A stretch of 64,000 nt of DNA from Bacillota bacterium (GCA_023453795.1 JAEXSP010000014.1:1-64000); one strand, 5' to 3'; positions 35,259 to 44,247 are shown, counted from the first letter of the stretch. Made by a program: numbers and translations. The notes: generated by a model from the sequence alone, not told the origin.

Positions 35259-36083
35259 TTACTGCATATCATAACCGTTAGTATCGGGAATTACGACCTT
35301 TACCGCTTGGCCTGGGTTTACAACCTCTACCTTCATGTTAATTTTAACCTTGGATTTTTTGTCACTGCTTTCATTTGTCAAAGCCGCAGGTAATTTCATG
35401 TCCATATCCACAATATAGTTCATCCCGCACAAATAACCCTTTTTGTTTTCGAATACAAAGAAGTCAAAGCTTTTCTTGGTAAATTCCGGCTTGGAAACAT
35501 TAGCCCCGCTGTTCTTCTGGCTGTTTACCAAGGCTTCGAAAACGGTATCCGCTACCTTGTCGGACAGCTTAATGGTATATTGCTTTCCTGTGCTTATGCT
35601 TTTCTTTGTGATTTTGGATACATAGCTTTCATCAACCTTGTCAAGTATCTTGGTTTCCTTTATCTTTCCCGGCTCCAGAAGATTGGCAAATTCCTGCTCG
35701 AGCAGCTTCATGTCAAATGCGCCTTTTTCTCCCTGCGACGGTTTTCCGCCTATTTCCATCTTCGTTTTTTGTCCGTCTATGTCACGGTAAACATATTTGC
35801 CGTCGGAGAACATCTTTATGTCCGCTCCGTTTGCAAACATGTCGGCCACAAATTTCATAACACCTTTGTCATTTGCAAGCTTCATTGTGCCTGTGGTCTT
35901 GATTTCCTTGTTGTCCATGTTAACAGTGGATGTCAGTTTGAGTTCCATGGAACCGGTCTTGAAAAGCTTGTCATATGCCCTTTCATAACTGGAATACGCA
36001 TTTGTCAGATATGCAATCGCCAATACCGCTATAGCGATTACCACCACGGCTATACCCGTAAAAATGGTTATTTTCTTTTTCAT
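35259..36083 (-). CDS. Membrane-anchored extracellular protein, LolA/LppX-like beta fold
   Basis: 274 residues with an N-terminal hydrophobic anchor (residues 5-27, no lipobox Cys). The exported part alternates short beta strands (ELKLTSTVNMDNKEIKTTGTMKLAN; MFSDGKYVYRDIDGQKTKMEIGG) as in the LolA/LppX class that binds lipids or acts as sensor domain. It lies between the radical SAM fusion and the FHA-ABC exporter, 46 bases from the exporter, so it could be its extracytoplasmic partner. That link is inference. SD AGGAGG. Confidence 0.65.
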   Translation of the reverse strand: MKKKITIFTGIAVVVIAIAVLAIAYLTNAYSSYERAYDKLFKTGSMELKLTSTVNMDNKEIKTTGTMKLANDKGVMKFVADMFANGADIKMFSDGKYVYRDIDGQKTKMEIGGKPSQGEKGAFDMKLLEQEFANLLEPGKIKETKILDKVDESYVSKITKKSISTGKQYTIKLSDKVADTVFEALVNSQKNSGANVSKPEFTKKSFDFFVFENKKGYLCGMNYIVDMDMKLPAALTNESSDKKSKVKINMKVEVVNPGQAVKVVIPDTNGYDMQ

Positions 36084-36129
36084 CTTCTTTCCTCCTGATC
36101 AATTTTTATTTTGATTTATCATTTTAATG

Positions 36130-38454
36130 TTATTCCCTGCCGTACTGTGATAGAGCTACAATGCTTACAGCAGTACTCGCAACTATAAAAATCCCCATTA
36201 CAAGCCATGGCTTGGTTAAATCCCAAGGCACATAATCGAAAAGGTTTCCGTCTATTGCCGGACTTGCGTTACCGCTATCAACAAGAAGGTTTTTCATGCC
36301 TGCTGTCGCACTATATGCATCCATTGCCCAGTTGCTGGACACGAAAACAGAAAAATACTTTATAAAACCCTTAAGGGTGAAGGTAATTCCCGAAAATAGA
36401 ATCTGGGGCATTAAAAGCAGCGGAGCGATGGTCAACGCCCTGTCGGGATCCGGCGTAAGGGCCGAAACTACAAGTCCCAGCGTTGTTGCGCAATACGCTG
36501 CAAGGAAGGTGGTAATTACGATTTCCAGGAAAGTCGGCATAATCAGGTTTGTTTCCGGCAAGCCCCTGATAAGCGCCAGAGTTCCAACCATAGTAACCGA
36601 TTGTATAAGGCATAATATCCCTTGAACAAACAGCTTTGAGCCTATATAAGGCATCAGCTTAAGGTTAGCCATCTGTTCACGCTCAAGGATGCTTCGTTCC
36701 TTGCAAATTTCCTGTATCGAATTGAGCATTCCGACCCAGAAAGCCGCACAGGAAAGTGAAAACAGAAGAGCATTTGCATCCTTCATGAATACAAAGGGCG
36801 AATTCGGACTTGCATCGGACACAAGCGCCAGCAGCAAACCGAGGAAAGGCGCCTGAAATAAAAGCAGTAAAAGCCTTTTCTTATCATTTATTACAAGCTC
36901 CAAGTACCTTTTGCTGAGAATGATAAATTGTTTAAATGCGGAATACTTATTCTTTTTAGCCTTTTGCAGCACTGAATCGGAATTGCCTTGAAACTCTGCA
37001 GCAGACCAATATTGTGAATTCCTGTACTTTTCCTCCCACATCATGGTATCGGTGTTAATAATATTATATATGTCAACAAAGTCATTAACTCCAAAAAAGG
37101 CCAGTGCCTCATCCGGTGAGCCATAGAAGCATAAACGTCCGCCATTTCCAAGAAATATGATCTTGTCGCAAAGGTGAAGGTTCATTGTATTATGAGTGAC
37201 CAGCAGGACTGTCTTCTCTTTATCGGTCATTTTTCTCAAGGTATGCATAAGATTTTTTTCGGTACCCGGATCAAGTCCCGAAGTTGGCTCATCAAGGAAA
37301 AACAGGCTTGGATCTGAAAGCAGCTCGACAGCAATACTTGCCCTTTTTCGTTGTCCGCCGCTTAGCTGCCGTACATATGTATCTTCTTTTCCGTCCAGTT
37401 CAACTATGCTTATAACCTCTGCAACCCGCTGCTGTATTTCAGGAGTTGTTGCATCCTTAGGCATCCGCATCTGTGCGGCATATGTAAGCATACGTTTTAA
37501 AGTCAGATCGCCATGGACTATGTCCTGCTGCGGCACATATCCTATTACACATTTCAAAACATCATAATTCTCATACAGATCATCACCGTTAATGCGTATA
37601 CTTCCTTCCGTAACGCCTGAAAAACCGCAAAGGCATTTAAGGAAGGATGATTTTCCGGCTCCTGAGCCTCCTATGATTGCAACAAATTCACAAGGCTTAA
37701 CCGACAGGCTCACATTACTTACAATATTATGTTCATTACGTCCTGTCCTTACTGTCTTTACAACATTGAAGGCATCTATGCCTATTCCGTCGTCATTTAC
37801 CTTGTAGCTGATGCAACCTTTCTGGAAAACAAACCTTGCTGTTGTGATGGATATTACATCCATCTCATTAAGCCTGTATTTCCCCGAAATTTGCCTGCCT
37901 TTTATGTATACTCCGTTTGTACTGTTGTTGTCGGCAACGTAAAAGCCATCGTTATCCTTATATATTATTGCATGAACACGAGACACTGTTATATGGTTGA
38001 TTCTTATGTCGCATTCTTCACTGCGGCCTATCGTAACCTGGCTTCTCTCGCTCAAGTCAAGCTTCTTCCACGTCCCACCTGAACTTCTCAGAGAAAAAAC
38101 CATTGAAACGCTTCCATCCATTGGTGAAGTTAAATTGTCGATTCTTATTGTATCCCCGTCGCAAAGCTTATGCTGGGTTATTTTACCGCCATTGACATAG
38201 AGCCCGTTAGTGCTGCCGTTGTCATATATAAAGCATTCATCCCTGCTTATAGCGATATATCCGTGAAAGCCTGATACTATCGCAGCTTCCAGTACAATGT
38301 CATTTGTTCCGTTCCGCCCGAATGTGACCGATTGCTTGTTAAAGCTTCTCAGATTTATCTCATAAGGGGCCTTCGGGCCATCGAAAATCGTCAGTATTAC
38401 GTTGGTATTTCCCGTACCGGCAACTGATTTTTCTTCCAATGAACTGTTTAGCAT
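36130..38454 (-). CDS. ABC-2 type exporter (ABCG-like) with two N-terminal FHA domains
   Basis: 774 residues. FHA 1 (FGRNGTNDIVLE ... SGFHGYI ... NGSTNGLYVNG) and FHA 2 (IGRSEECDIRIN ... SRVHAII ... NNSTNGVYIKG) keep the Gly-Arg, Ser-x-x-His and Asn-Gly residues that read phosphothreonine. The ABC ATPase follows with Walker A GGSGAGKSSFLKCL, signature LSGGQRKRASIA and Walker B LFFLDEPTSGLD. The C-terminal 270 residues hold six membrane helices. The layout matches Rv1747 of Mycobacterium tuberculosis, whose FHA domains bind a Ser/Thr kinase. Probably an exporter switched by the kinases here. ATG at 38454 has GAGGGTG upstream. Confidence 0.92.
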   Translation of the reverse strand: MLNSSLEEKSVAGTGNTNVILTIFDGPKAPYEINLRSFNKQSVTFGRNGTNDIVLEAAIVSGFHGYIAISRDECFIYDNGSTNGLYVNGGKITQHKLCDGDTIRIDNLTSPMDGSVSMVFSLRSSGGTWKKLDLSERSQVTIGRSEECDIRINHITVSRVHAIIYKDNDGFYVADNNSTNGVYIKGRQISGKYRLNEMDVISITTARFVFQKGCISYKVNDDGIGIDAFNVVKTVRTGRNEHNIVSNVSLSVKPCEFVAIIGGSGAGKSSFLKCLCGFSGVTEGSIRINGDDLYENYDVLKCVIGYVPQQDIVHGDLTLKRMLTYAAQMRMPKDATTPEIQQRVAEVISIVELDGKEDTYVRQLSGGQRKRASIAVELLSDPSLFFLDEPTSGLDPGTEKNLMHTLRKMTDKEKTVLLVTHNTMNLHLCDKIIFLGNGGRLCFYGSPDEALAFFGVNDFVDIYNIINTDTMMWEEKYRNSQYWSAAEFQGNSDSVLQKAKKNKYSAFKQFIILSKRYLELVINDKKRLLLLLFQAPFLGLLLALVSDASPNSPFVFMKDANALLFSLSCAAFWVGMLNSIQEICKERSILEREQMANLKLMPYIGSKLFVQGILCLIQSVTMVGTLALIRGLPETNLIMPTFLEIVITTFLAAYCATTLGLVVSALTPDPDRALTIAPLLLMPQILFSGITFTLKGFIKYFSVFVSSNWAMDAYSATAGMKNLLVDSGNASPAIDGNLFDYVPWDLTKPWLVMGIFIVASTAVSIVALSQYGRE

Positions 38455-38502
38455 TTTGACACCCTCTAAACTCAAGTAATATTAAAATATTGCTTTGGTT
38501 TC

Positions 38503-39054
38503 CTAAATTATGCTTCTACATTTTTCTTTTACGGCTGTCAGATAAAATCGGATACATTCTTCCGCAGCTTCCTTGACCGACAATTTGTCAATGCATACAT
38601 TACAGTTGTATGATTTCTTATAATATGCCTCCCTGATCAACAAAAGCTGAGTTATTCTCTCATACAGGTTATCAGCCTTTAAAAGAGGCCTATCCTCAAT
38701 ACATACGCCTTCTCTTTTAAGGTTTTTGAATATTGTATCCGCAGTAGCACTCAACCAGAAAATCATTCCGTTTCTCTGCAGCATCGCAATGTTGTTATAG
38801 TCAAGAACAACTCCGCCGCCTGTGGAAATTACATGGTTTTTTACTGAAGAAAGCTCTTTTACTACCTCGGACTCCACCCTTCGGAAATGCTTCTCTCCGT
38901 AGGCCTCAAATATGTCGCCTATGTTCATGGAATACCTTTTTTTGATTTCTTCATCAATATCCGTGAATGAAAGCTGCAGCTCTTCTGCGATTACTTTTCC
39001 GACTGTTGTTTTGCCTGTACCCATGAAACCGGTCAGCACAATATTTTGACCCAT
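38503..39054 (-). CDS. aroK: Shikimate kinase
   Basis: 183 residues. P-loop GFMGTGKTTVGK, the shikimate-binding DIDEEI motif, FRRVESEV, STGGGVV and the lid Arg in EDRPLL. Phosphorylates shikimate in aromatic amino-acid synthesis. The ATG at 39054 has GGGGAG 9 nt upstream; the earlier TTG at 39084 abuts a different purine run and is less likely. Its place in the middle of a phospho-signalling operon is odd, since no other aro gene is near. Confidence 0.92.
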   Translation of the reverse strand: MGQNIVLTGFMGTGKTTVGKVIAEELQLSFTDIDEEIKKRYSMNIGDIFEAYGEKHFRRVESEVVKELSSVKNHVISTGGGVVLDYNNIAMLQRNGMIFWLSATADTIFKNLKREGVCIEDRPLLKADNLYERITQLLLIREAYYKKSYNCNVCIDKLSVKEAAEECIRFYLTAVKEKCRSII

Positions 39055-39088
39055 TATATCAGGCTCCCCAAAATTATAATTCAACCCC

Positions 39089-40747
39089 TCACATACCGGG
39101 TAAAGCTTCTTCGTTAAAATTCACCCTGAGCTCCATTGAGCCTATCAGCAGAATATCATCATTTCTAAGCCTATGGTAATTATTGATCTGGACTCCGTTC
39201 ACGTATGTTCCGTTTGTCGATTTGAGATCGCAAACAAAAACCATATTGTCCTTTATCATAAGCTCGCAGTGTCTTCCCGACAGCTTTTCATCCTCTTTGA
39301 ACACAAGCTTTGACCTGCCCGGATCTCTTCCGATTATAACGCTGTCAACAAGGTTTACGGTGTAGGCTTCATCTGTATTTTTCCCAAGCTTTGTAAATTT
39401 TACCGACAGGCCTTTCCTTGCAGATACAGCCTCCGTTGCCGATATAGGACTGCTTACCGGATTCATTTTATTCTTTGTTTCAGTACTTACGGTATGCGAA
39501 GCATCGATGGAAATTTTGCCGGGTGCGTTGGCAGGAGCGCTTGGTACGGGCGGCTTCTTCTTCCTTCCTGTCAGGAAGATCAATAAGAATGCGGCAATAA
39601 TTACTACCAAAGCTCCGGCGGCAATAACATATGGGTTTGTAAGATAATCCGTTATTGATGTTGAATCATCCCCTGTAGTTGGGGTTATAGGCGTCCCTCC
39701 GGAAGTCGTTTCAGTTTGTGTTGATGTGGAATCATTGTCATTTGTATCAGGTTTTTCATCTTTGGGTTTCTCGTCTTTGGGCTTTTCTTTTCCGGTTGTT
39801 TTATTTACGGTGAGAACCACATTAAGCCCGTCTTCAGCTTTATTCCCGCTGCCGAGGTCAACCTTAAGCTTCAAATAGAAGGACTGCCCGTTCAAAGCTG
39901 TTCCTGTACAGTCCAATTTAGCCTCATAGCTCTTGTCAAGCCTATCCTGCAAAGACTTTATTATACCCGGCATTGTATCGCTGCCCATTCCGATTACATA
40001 GTCTTTTCCAGAAGTTATTCTTGAAAAGCTTCCAAGCGTCTTTATTGAATCTATTCCTGCCTGGCCTGAAGCTTTATTATACATGCCTATTGTAAATACC
40101 GGAATATGAGCTTCCTTGATCTTCATGAAAGCTTCATCTTTCGTAATTCCGCTGCTGTCGTCCTCTGCCCCGTCCGATATTATTACAAGGGTTCTGCCCC
40201 GAAGTATACTGCTCGTATTTGAGGAAAGCATTTCAAGGGACTTTACGATTCCCCTGTAAAGGTTTGTCTTGGTGTCATTGTTCTTAAGCCCTTTTATTAT
40301 GGTTTTGAATTTCTGTTTATCGTTAGTGAAATCCTGTTCGACTTTTACCTTCTCTCCAAAAGTAACCAGAGCATAACTGTCGGCTTTTCCCCGGCTGTTG
40401 GTCATGTCTCCCAGCATCTTTTGGATCTGCTGCCATTGGGAGGAGGTTATTGATTTGGAAATATCAACGAGAAAAACATATGCGGTTGATTTGCCTGTCT
40501 TTGAAAAAACGTCGTTTGACTTAACGCTCAGGCTTTTGTCTCCAAGGCTTGCTGCAAGCTTATCTTTGCCTATATTTTCAATTATTCCGCCGTCTAAATC
40601 CGTGACATCGTAGTAAACACTTATTTCATTTTGGCCTACGTCCACGTTTTTAATATGCAGAATACCGTTTTGCGGCTCTCCGAAGCACCATACGGTTGAA
40701 ACAAACAAAACCAGAACCGTTGATACGGCTGCAATGAATTTTTTCAT
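39089..40747 (-). CDS. Membrane protein with extracellular VWA domain and cytoplasmic FHA domain
   Basis: 552 residues. Signal peptide (1-22), VWA domain (about 88-275) with the metal-binding MIDAS motif D95-I-S-K-S and a later DGAEDD, a Lys-Pro-Asp/Thr-rich linker, one membrane helix (about 371-393), then a C-terminal FHA domain (IIGRDPGRSKLVF ... SGRHCELMI ... KSTNGTYVNGVQI). The topology places metal-dependent binding outside and phosphothreonine reading inside. The ATG overlaps the stop of the PP2C gene (ATGA). Confidence 0.9.
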   Translation of the reverse strand: MKKFIAAVSTVLVLFVSTVWCFGEPQNGILHIKNVDVGQNEISVYYDVTDLDGGIIENIGKDKLAASLGDKSLSVKSNDVFSKTGKSTAYVFLVDISKSITSSQWQQIQKMLGDMTNSRGKADSYALVTFGEKVKVEQDFTNDKQKFKTIIKGLKNNDTKTNLYRGIVKSLEMLSSNTSSILRGRTLVIISDGAEDDSSGITKDEAFMKIKEAHIPVFTIGMYNKASGQAGIDSIKTLGSFSRITSGKDYVIGMGSDTMPGIIKSLQDRLDKSYEAKLDCTGTALNGQSFYLKLKVDLGSGNKAEDGLNVVLTVNKTTGKEKPKDEKPKDEKPDTNDNDSTSTQTETTSGGTPITPTTGDDSTSITDYLTNPYVIAAGALVVIIAAFLLIFLTGRKKKPPVPSAPANAPGKISIDASHTVSTETKNKMNPVSSPISATEAVSARKGLSVKFTKLGKNTDEAYTVNLVDSVIIGRDPGRSKLVFKEDEKLSGRHCELMIKDNMVFVCDLKSTNGTYVNGVQINNYHRLRNDDILLIGSMELRVNFNEEALPGM

Positions 40748-41523
40748 CTCTCGTCCCCCTCATAAGTACAAAATACAGCAAGAGCCGTAAAGTTGTCATT
40801 GTCCTTGCCGAGCCGTCCGTAAAGCCTACCCGACATATATTTAAGCCACTCGTCAGGTGTTGCAGACTTTGCCAGATCTATTTCCATTTCCAATTCATAT
40901 ATGTACTCCCAGAAGCCATCCGTACAAAGCAGAAAGGCATCACCCTGCATAATGGGCGCTGAAGGCTCGGTGATCTCGATTTTAAGCTCCGGCCCCGTTC
41001 CCAAGACCCTTAATAATTTATTTCGGTCGTCATGAAATCTGATCTGATCGGCTGTTATTTCTCCGGATGCGACTGCTGCCTGAGATACGCTGTGATCCCT
41101 TGTTTGTCCTATAAGCCTGCCGTCCCTGAACCAATACAGTCTGGAATCCCCGACATGAGCCCATATGGTTTTATCTCCGTTCGAAAACAACCCCACGATT
41201 GTAGTCCTCATTCCGGAATGCTTAAAGTCAGCTGCCTGACCCGCAACTACAGCCATGTTGGCCGCATTTACAACCTCTTCTATTTCTTGTTTGGATATAG
41301 TCGGATTTGACTCAAATCGACTCAAGGCAGTGTCAGCCGCAAGTTTTGACGCCACTTCCCCGGCTTGATGCCCCCCCAAACCGTCTGCTGCTATCCATGC
41401 TCCATAGCCGTCCCGGCAAATATAAGCCGCATAGTCTTCATTATTATCCCGGCCGCCTTGATTAGTTAGGATTGAAGTTAAAAAATTCACCGGCATCTCT
41501 CCATTCACAAAATCAATTATCAT
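40744..41523 (-). CDS. PP2C family Ser/Thr phosphatase (soluble)
   Basis: About 260 residues. PP2C motifs: NQGGRDNNEDY, WIAADGLGGHQAG (metal-binding Asp-Gly), TTIVGLF, AHVGDSRLYWF, TRDHSVSQ, LLCTDGFWEYI and DNFTALAVF. Removes phosphate from Ser/Thr kinase targets. The first ATG is at 41523, inside the end of the preceding phosphatase gene; the ATG at 41496 (MPVNFLTS), closer to the usual family start, is also possible, but its SD is only 2 nt away. Confidence 0.9.
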   Translation of the reverse strand: MIIDFVNGEMPVNFLTSILTNQGGRDNNEDYAAYICRDGYGAWIAADGLGGHQAGEVASKLAADTALSRFESNPTISKQEIEEVVNAANMAVVAGQAADFKHSGMRTTIVGLFSNGDKTIWAHVGDSRLYWFRDGRLIGQTRDHSVSQAAVASGEITADQIRFHDDRNKLLRVLGTGPELKIEITEPSAPIMQGDAFLLCTDGFWEYIYELEMEIDLAKSATPDEWLKYMSGRLYGRLGKDNDNFTALAVFCTYEGDER

Positions 41524-42709
41524 AACCAATGACAATTACCGTCATATTATCCTGACTGGAAAAGCCTTTGGCTGTTATCCTGCCTATCAATTCCTGAGCG
41601 GCATATAAAGGCTCGAGAGAAAGGCATTCTTTAAATTCCTGCTCGGTTACGGAACCATATATTCCGTCGCTGCAGAGGATTATCCTGTCTCCGGGAAGAA
41701 GTTGAAAAGGCTTTATATTCTGATCTATCTCTTCTATTGCTTGTGAACCGATGTAGCTTGTCAATGACTTTCTCTCGGGATGAGTTTTCGCTTCCTCCAT
41801 TCCGATTGTCCCATTAAGGGCCTCGCTGTAAAGCTCCAAGCCGTAGACATGATCTCTGTTAATCTGATATGCATTTCCCTTGCGGAATAGGTAAATCCTG
41901 CTGTCTCCGACTGAAATCCAGTACAGCTGATTTTCCTTCAATACAACTGCCACTACTGTGCTTCCGCTTCTTTGCCGATCCCTGAGGTCTGAAGCCTCAC
42001 CTACCCTCCGGTTGGCAAGAAGCACTGATTCCCTAAGCTCTTCGGGAAGGGATCTGCTATTTAATCGGGAAGAGAAATCCTCCAGCATCGTTGACACTAC
42101 AATATTGCTGGATTCCTTTCCGTTACTGAGGCCTCCCATTCCGTCTGCAACGACTGCAAATATACCTTTTTGCTTTACAAGTTCTTTGTTATTAATATCC
42201 GAAACGGCAAAGGAATCCTGCTGATCCTCGCGCATACCGATATGCTGCGCATTGCCGATAGAAATGCCTCTTTTTTCAGGTTCCTCAGAAGGGTTGTTAA
42301 AATATCTGACTGTTTTCACATCCTTCTTACGTTTTCTTCCCAATGTTAAGACTGCCATTATTGCCAACACTATAAGAGCTATAGCCAAAGCGATATAAAG
42401 TGCATTAGCCCTTGCGAAATCAATTATTGATGCTATTGACTCTTCAGACTTATTTTTATCCTTGGTTTTTGCTTTACTATTGGTCTTTTTTATGTCATTC
42501 TTCTTATTTTTCTGACTTTTAGAAGCTGAATCCTTTTTATCAGAGTCCTTTCCTAAAACAGCAGAGCCTTTGATGCCTATGCTGCCTGCAGATGTCTCAT
42601 ATCCTGCTTCCACAGCTATTTTTGAAGGTGCTGCAAAACACTGTATCATTCCGCTGAACAAAAACAGAAAAGCCAAAGTGCAGATTAGAAGCAGTCTCTT
42701 TACTCCCAT
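41513..42709 (-). CDS. Membrane-anchored PP2C family Ser/Thr phosphatase
   Basis: 398 residues. Signal peptide (1-26), a short external Lys/Ser-rich segment, a membrane helix (about 104-126), then a cytoplasmic PP2C domain: QHIGMREDQQDSF, FAVVADGMGGLSNGK, STVVAVVL, ISVGDSRIYLF, NRDHVYG, ILCSDGIYGSV and DNMTVIVIGYDN. It overlaps the preceding FHA gene and the following PP2C gene, so translation is coupled. Two PP2C enzymes in one operon may differ in location rather than chemistry. Confidence 0.9.
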   Translation of the reverse strand: MGVKRLLLICTLAFLFLFSGMIQCFAAPSKIAVEAGYETSAGSIGIKGSAVLGKDSDKKDSASKSQKNKKNDIKKTNSKAKTKDKNKSEESIASIIDFARANALYIALAIALIVLAIMAVLTLGRKRKKDVKTVRYFNNPSEEPEKRGISIGNAQHIGMREDQQDSFAVSDINNKELVKQKGIFAVVADGMGGLSNGKESSNIVVSTMLEDFSSRLNSRSLPEELRESVLLANRRVGEASDLRDRQRSGSTVVAVVLKENQLYWISVGDSRIYLFRKGNAYQINRDHVYGLELYSEALNGTIGMEEAKTHPERKSLTSYIGSQAIEEIDQNIKPFQLLPGDRIILCSDGIYGSVTEQEFKECLSLEPLYAAQELIGRITAKGFSSQDNMTVIVIGYDN

Positions 42710-43329
42710 TTAAAACGCTCCCCACATAAAGGAATAAATACAAGCTTTGTCTTACCCATTTCTATCAGGTCGTACGGCTGCAATACAACCGGAGTAATAA
42801 CTTCCTCATCGTTATGGTAAACTATACCTTTTCCTTCACCCTGAAAGAGCCTGAATGTATTCTTTCTGGCATCATAGCTTATAACAGCGTGAGACTCCCT
42901 TGAGATGGTATCATCGCCCCGTATGCAAATATCCATTTTTTCAGAGCGCCCGATAAAGTTTCTTTCTGCGCGGATACGGTAATCCCTGCCCTTGTCTGCC
43001 CCTTCAGTGCAAACAAGCCATCCGACTACCGGGTCTATGCCCTTGTCTTTTCTCATTATAGCGACTGTCTTTTCATTATCGGTACGAGAGGGGTTCACCG
43101 GGTTTGAGAAATTCATCGGTATGGTTTTCGATATGCTGCTATCCTCTGCAGGCAATGGCGGATCCTTTATTATTTCATTCTGTTGAGACGAAATCGCAAC
43201 TGTCTTTGAACCCAAATCGGAATTCAATGGACGGTTAATTCCTCCGTTTATGTCTGTATTACAGTAGGGACAGGATGGAGTTCTTTCCGAATCATAAAAG
43301 TGCCCCTTTTCACATCTTTTCATATCCAT
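42700..43329 (-). CDS. FHA domain protein with N-terminal zinc ribbon
   Basis: 209 residues. N-terminal zinc ribbon (C-EKGHFYDSERTPS-C-PY-C). A Ser/Thr-rich linker contains two short 'KTVAI'-type repeats (SKTVAIS, EKTVAIM), likely kinase sites because Thr in such motifs is phosphorylated in FHA adaptor proteins. C-terminal FHA: RNFIGRSEKMDICI, SRESHAVISY and the MGKTKLVFIP end. First gene of the operon; SD AAGGAGAG. Confidence 0.85.
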   Translation of the reverse strand: MDMKRCEKGHFYDSERTPSCPYCNTDINGGINRPLNSDLGSKTVAISSQQNEIIKDPPLPAEDSSISKTIPMNFSNPVNPSRTDNEKTVAIMRKDKGIDPVVGWLVCTEGADKGRDYRIRAERNFIGRSEKMDICIRGDDTISRESHAVISYDARKNTFRLFQGEGKGIVYHNDEEVITPVVLQPYDLIEMGKTKLVFIPLCGERFKWE

Positions 43330-43559
43330 AATCTTCTCTCCTTCTTAGTGAAACTCTACTTCTAAAGATATTCTACCAGATACAATTAATTCCTTCTACA
43401 AATACATTATTTTATTTTAAAAAAAATGGTTCTTTAGGTAAAAAAAAATACTTTTATGCTCTGAAGCGAAAATCTAAAGTATTAAGAAGATTATAAACGT
43501 GGAAGGATTAGTAAAAAATATGTAGAATTATATACAATACTAAAAATCGGAGGTGTTTT
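43330..43559. other. Divergent promoter region
   Basis: 230 bases between the signalling operon and the LURP-one-like gene. An AT-rich tract in the middle. Candidate minus-strand extended -10 at 43370-43378. On the plus strand TACAAT (43533-43538) could be the -10 for the LURP gene. Confidence 0.5.
43370..43378 (-). promoter_or_regulatory. Candidate extended -10 promoter of the phospho-signalling operon
   Basis: TGG-TAGAAT on the minus strand, 41 bases before the FHA gene start. No good -35. Confidence 0.4.
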
Positions 43560-44138
43560 ATGTCAGACGTCTATAATCATTCACAATACCTTATCAGAAA
43601 AAAGATTTTAAAAATGTTCGGTTCTGTCTTCCATGTTTATGACCCAAATAATCAGGTGGTCATGTATGCAAAACTTAAGGCATTCAAATTGAAAGAGGAT
43701 ATCCGCCTTTTTACAGGAGAGGATATGCAAACAGAATTGCTTAGTATTAAAGCAAGAAAAGTCCTCGATTTCTCCGCAACCTACGATGTGGTTGATTCAA
43801 TCACAAATGAAAAGGTAGGTGCTTTAAGAAGAAAAGGATTAAAATCACTTATAAGAGACGAATGGATTTTGGTCGACACGAATGATATCGATATCGGCAC
43901 CATCAAAGAAGACGGTACAGCACTAGCTCTGGTAAGGCGATTTCTTACAAACCTGATCCCGCAAAAATTCCATTGTGAAATCGGAGGAGCAAATGTTTGT
44001 GATTTTAAACAGAATTTTAACCCCTTTGTCATGAAGGTAGCTGTTGACTTTTCAAAAAACACTGCGGGTATTCTTGATAAAAGGCTTGGGTTGGCAGCAG
44101 CAATACTTTTGTGCGCTATTGAAGGCAGGCAAAACTAA
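43560..44138 (+). CDS. LURP-one-related (Tubby-like fold) protein
   Basis: 192 residues, cytoplasmic. Pattern YLIRKKILKMFGSVFHVYDPNNQVVMYAKLKAFKLKEDIRLF, then YDVVDSITNEKVGALRRKG and a C-terminal hydrophobic helix (LGLAAAILLCAIEG) matches LURP-one/scramblase-like proteins with a 12-strand barrel and central helix. Bacterial members (YxjI-like) have no known reaction. Divergent from the phospho-signalling operon, so it may share regulation. SD GGAGGTG. Confidence 0.7.
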   Translation: MSDVYNHSQYLIRKKILKMFGSVFHVYDPNNQVVMYAKLKAFKLKEDIRLFTGEDMQTELLSIKARKVLDFSATYDVVDSITNEKVGALRRKGLKSLIRDEWILVDTNDIDIGTIKEDGTALALVRRFLTNLIPQKFHCEIGGANVCDFKQNFNPFVMKVAVDFSKNTAGILDKRLGLAAAILLCAIEGRQN

Positions 44139-44152
44139 AATTAAATTGCAAT

Positions 44153-44239
44153 GCAGGGGCAGTTCGCATGCACATTGCTGTTTCAAGAATTTTTTATTTT
44201 CGAACCTCTTGAAATGTCGCGGCAGAACCGTCCCCCTGC
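44153..44239. repeat. REP-like imperfect hairpin (GGGGACGGTTCT type)
   Basis: Outer arms GCAGGGGCAGTTC (44153-44165) and GAACCGTCCCCCTGC (44225-44239). Inner perfect 8-bp arms TTTCAAGA / TCTTGAAA. The AGAACCGTCCCC core resembles dispersed repeats of clostridial genomes. It lies between convergent genes and may also end their transcripts. Confidence 0.6.
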
Positions 44240-44247
44240 GCCATTAA

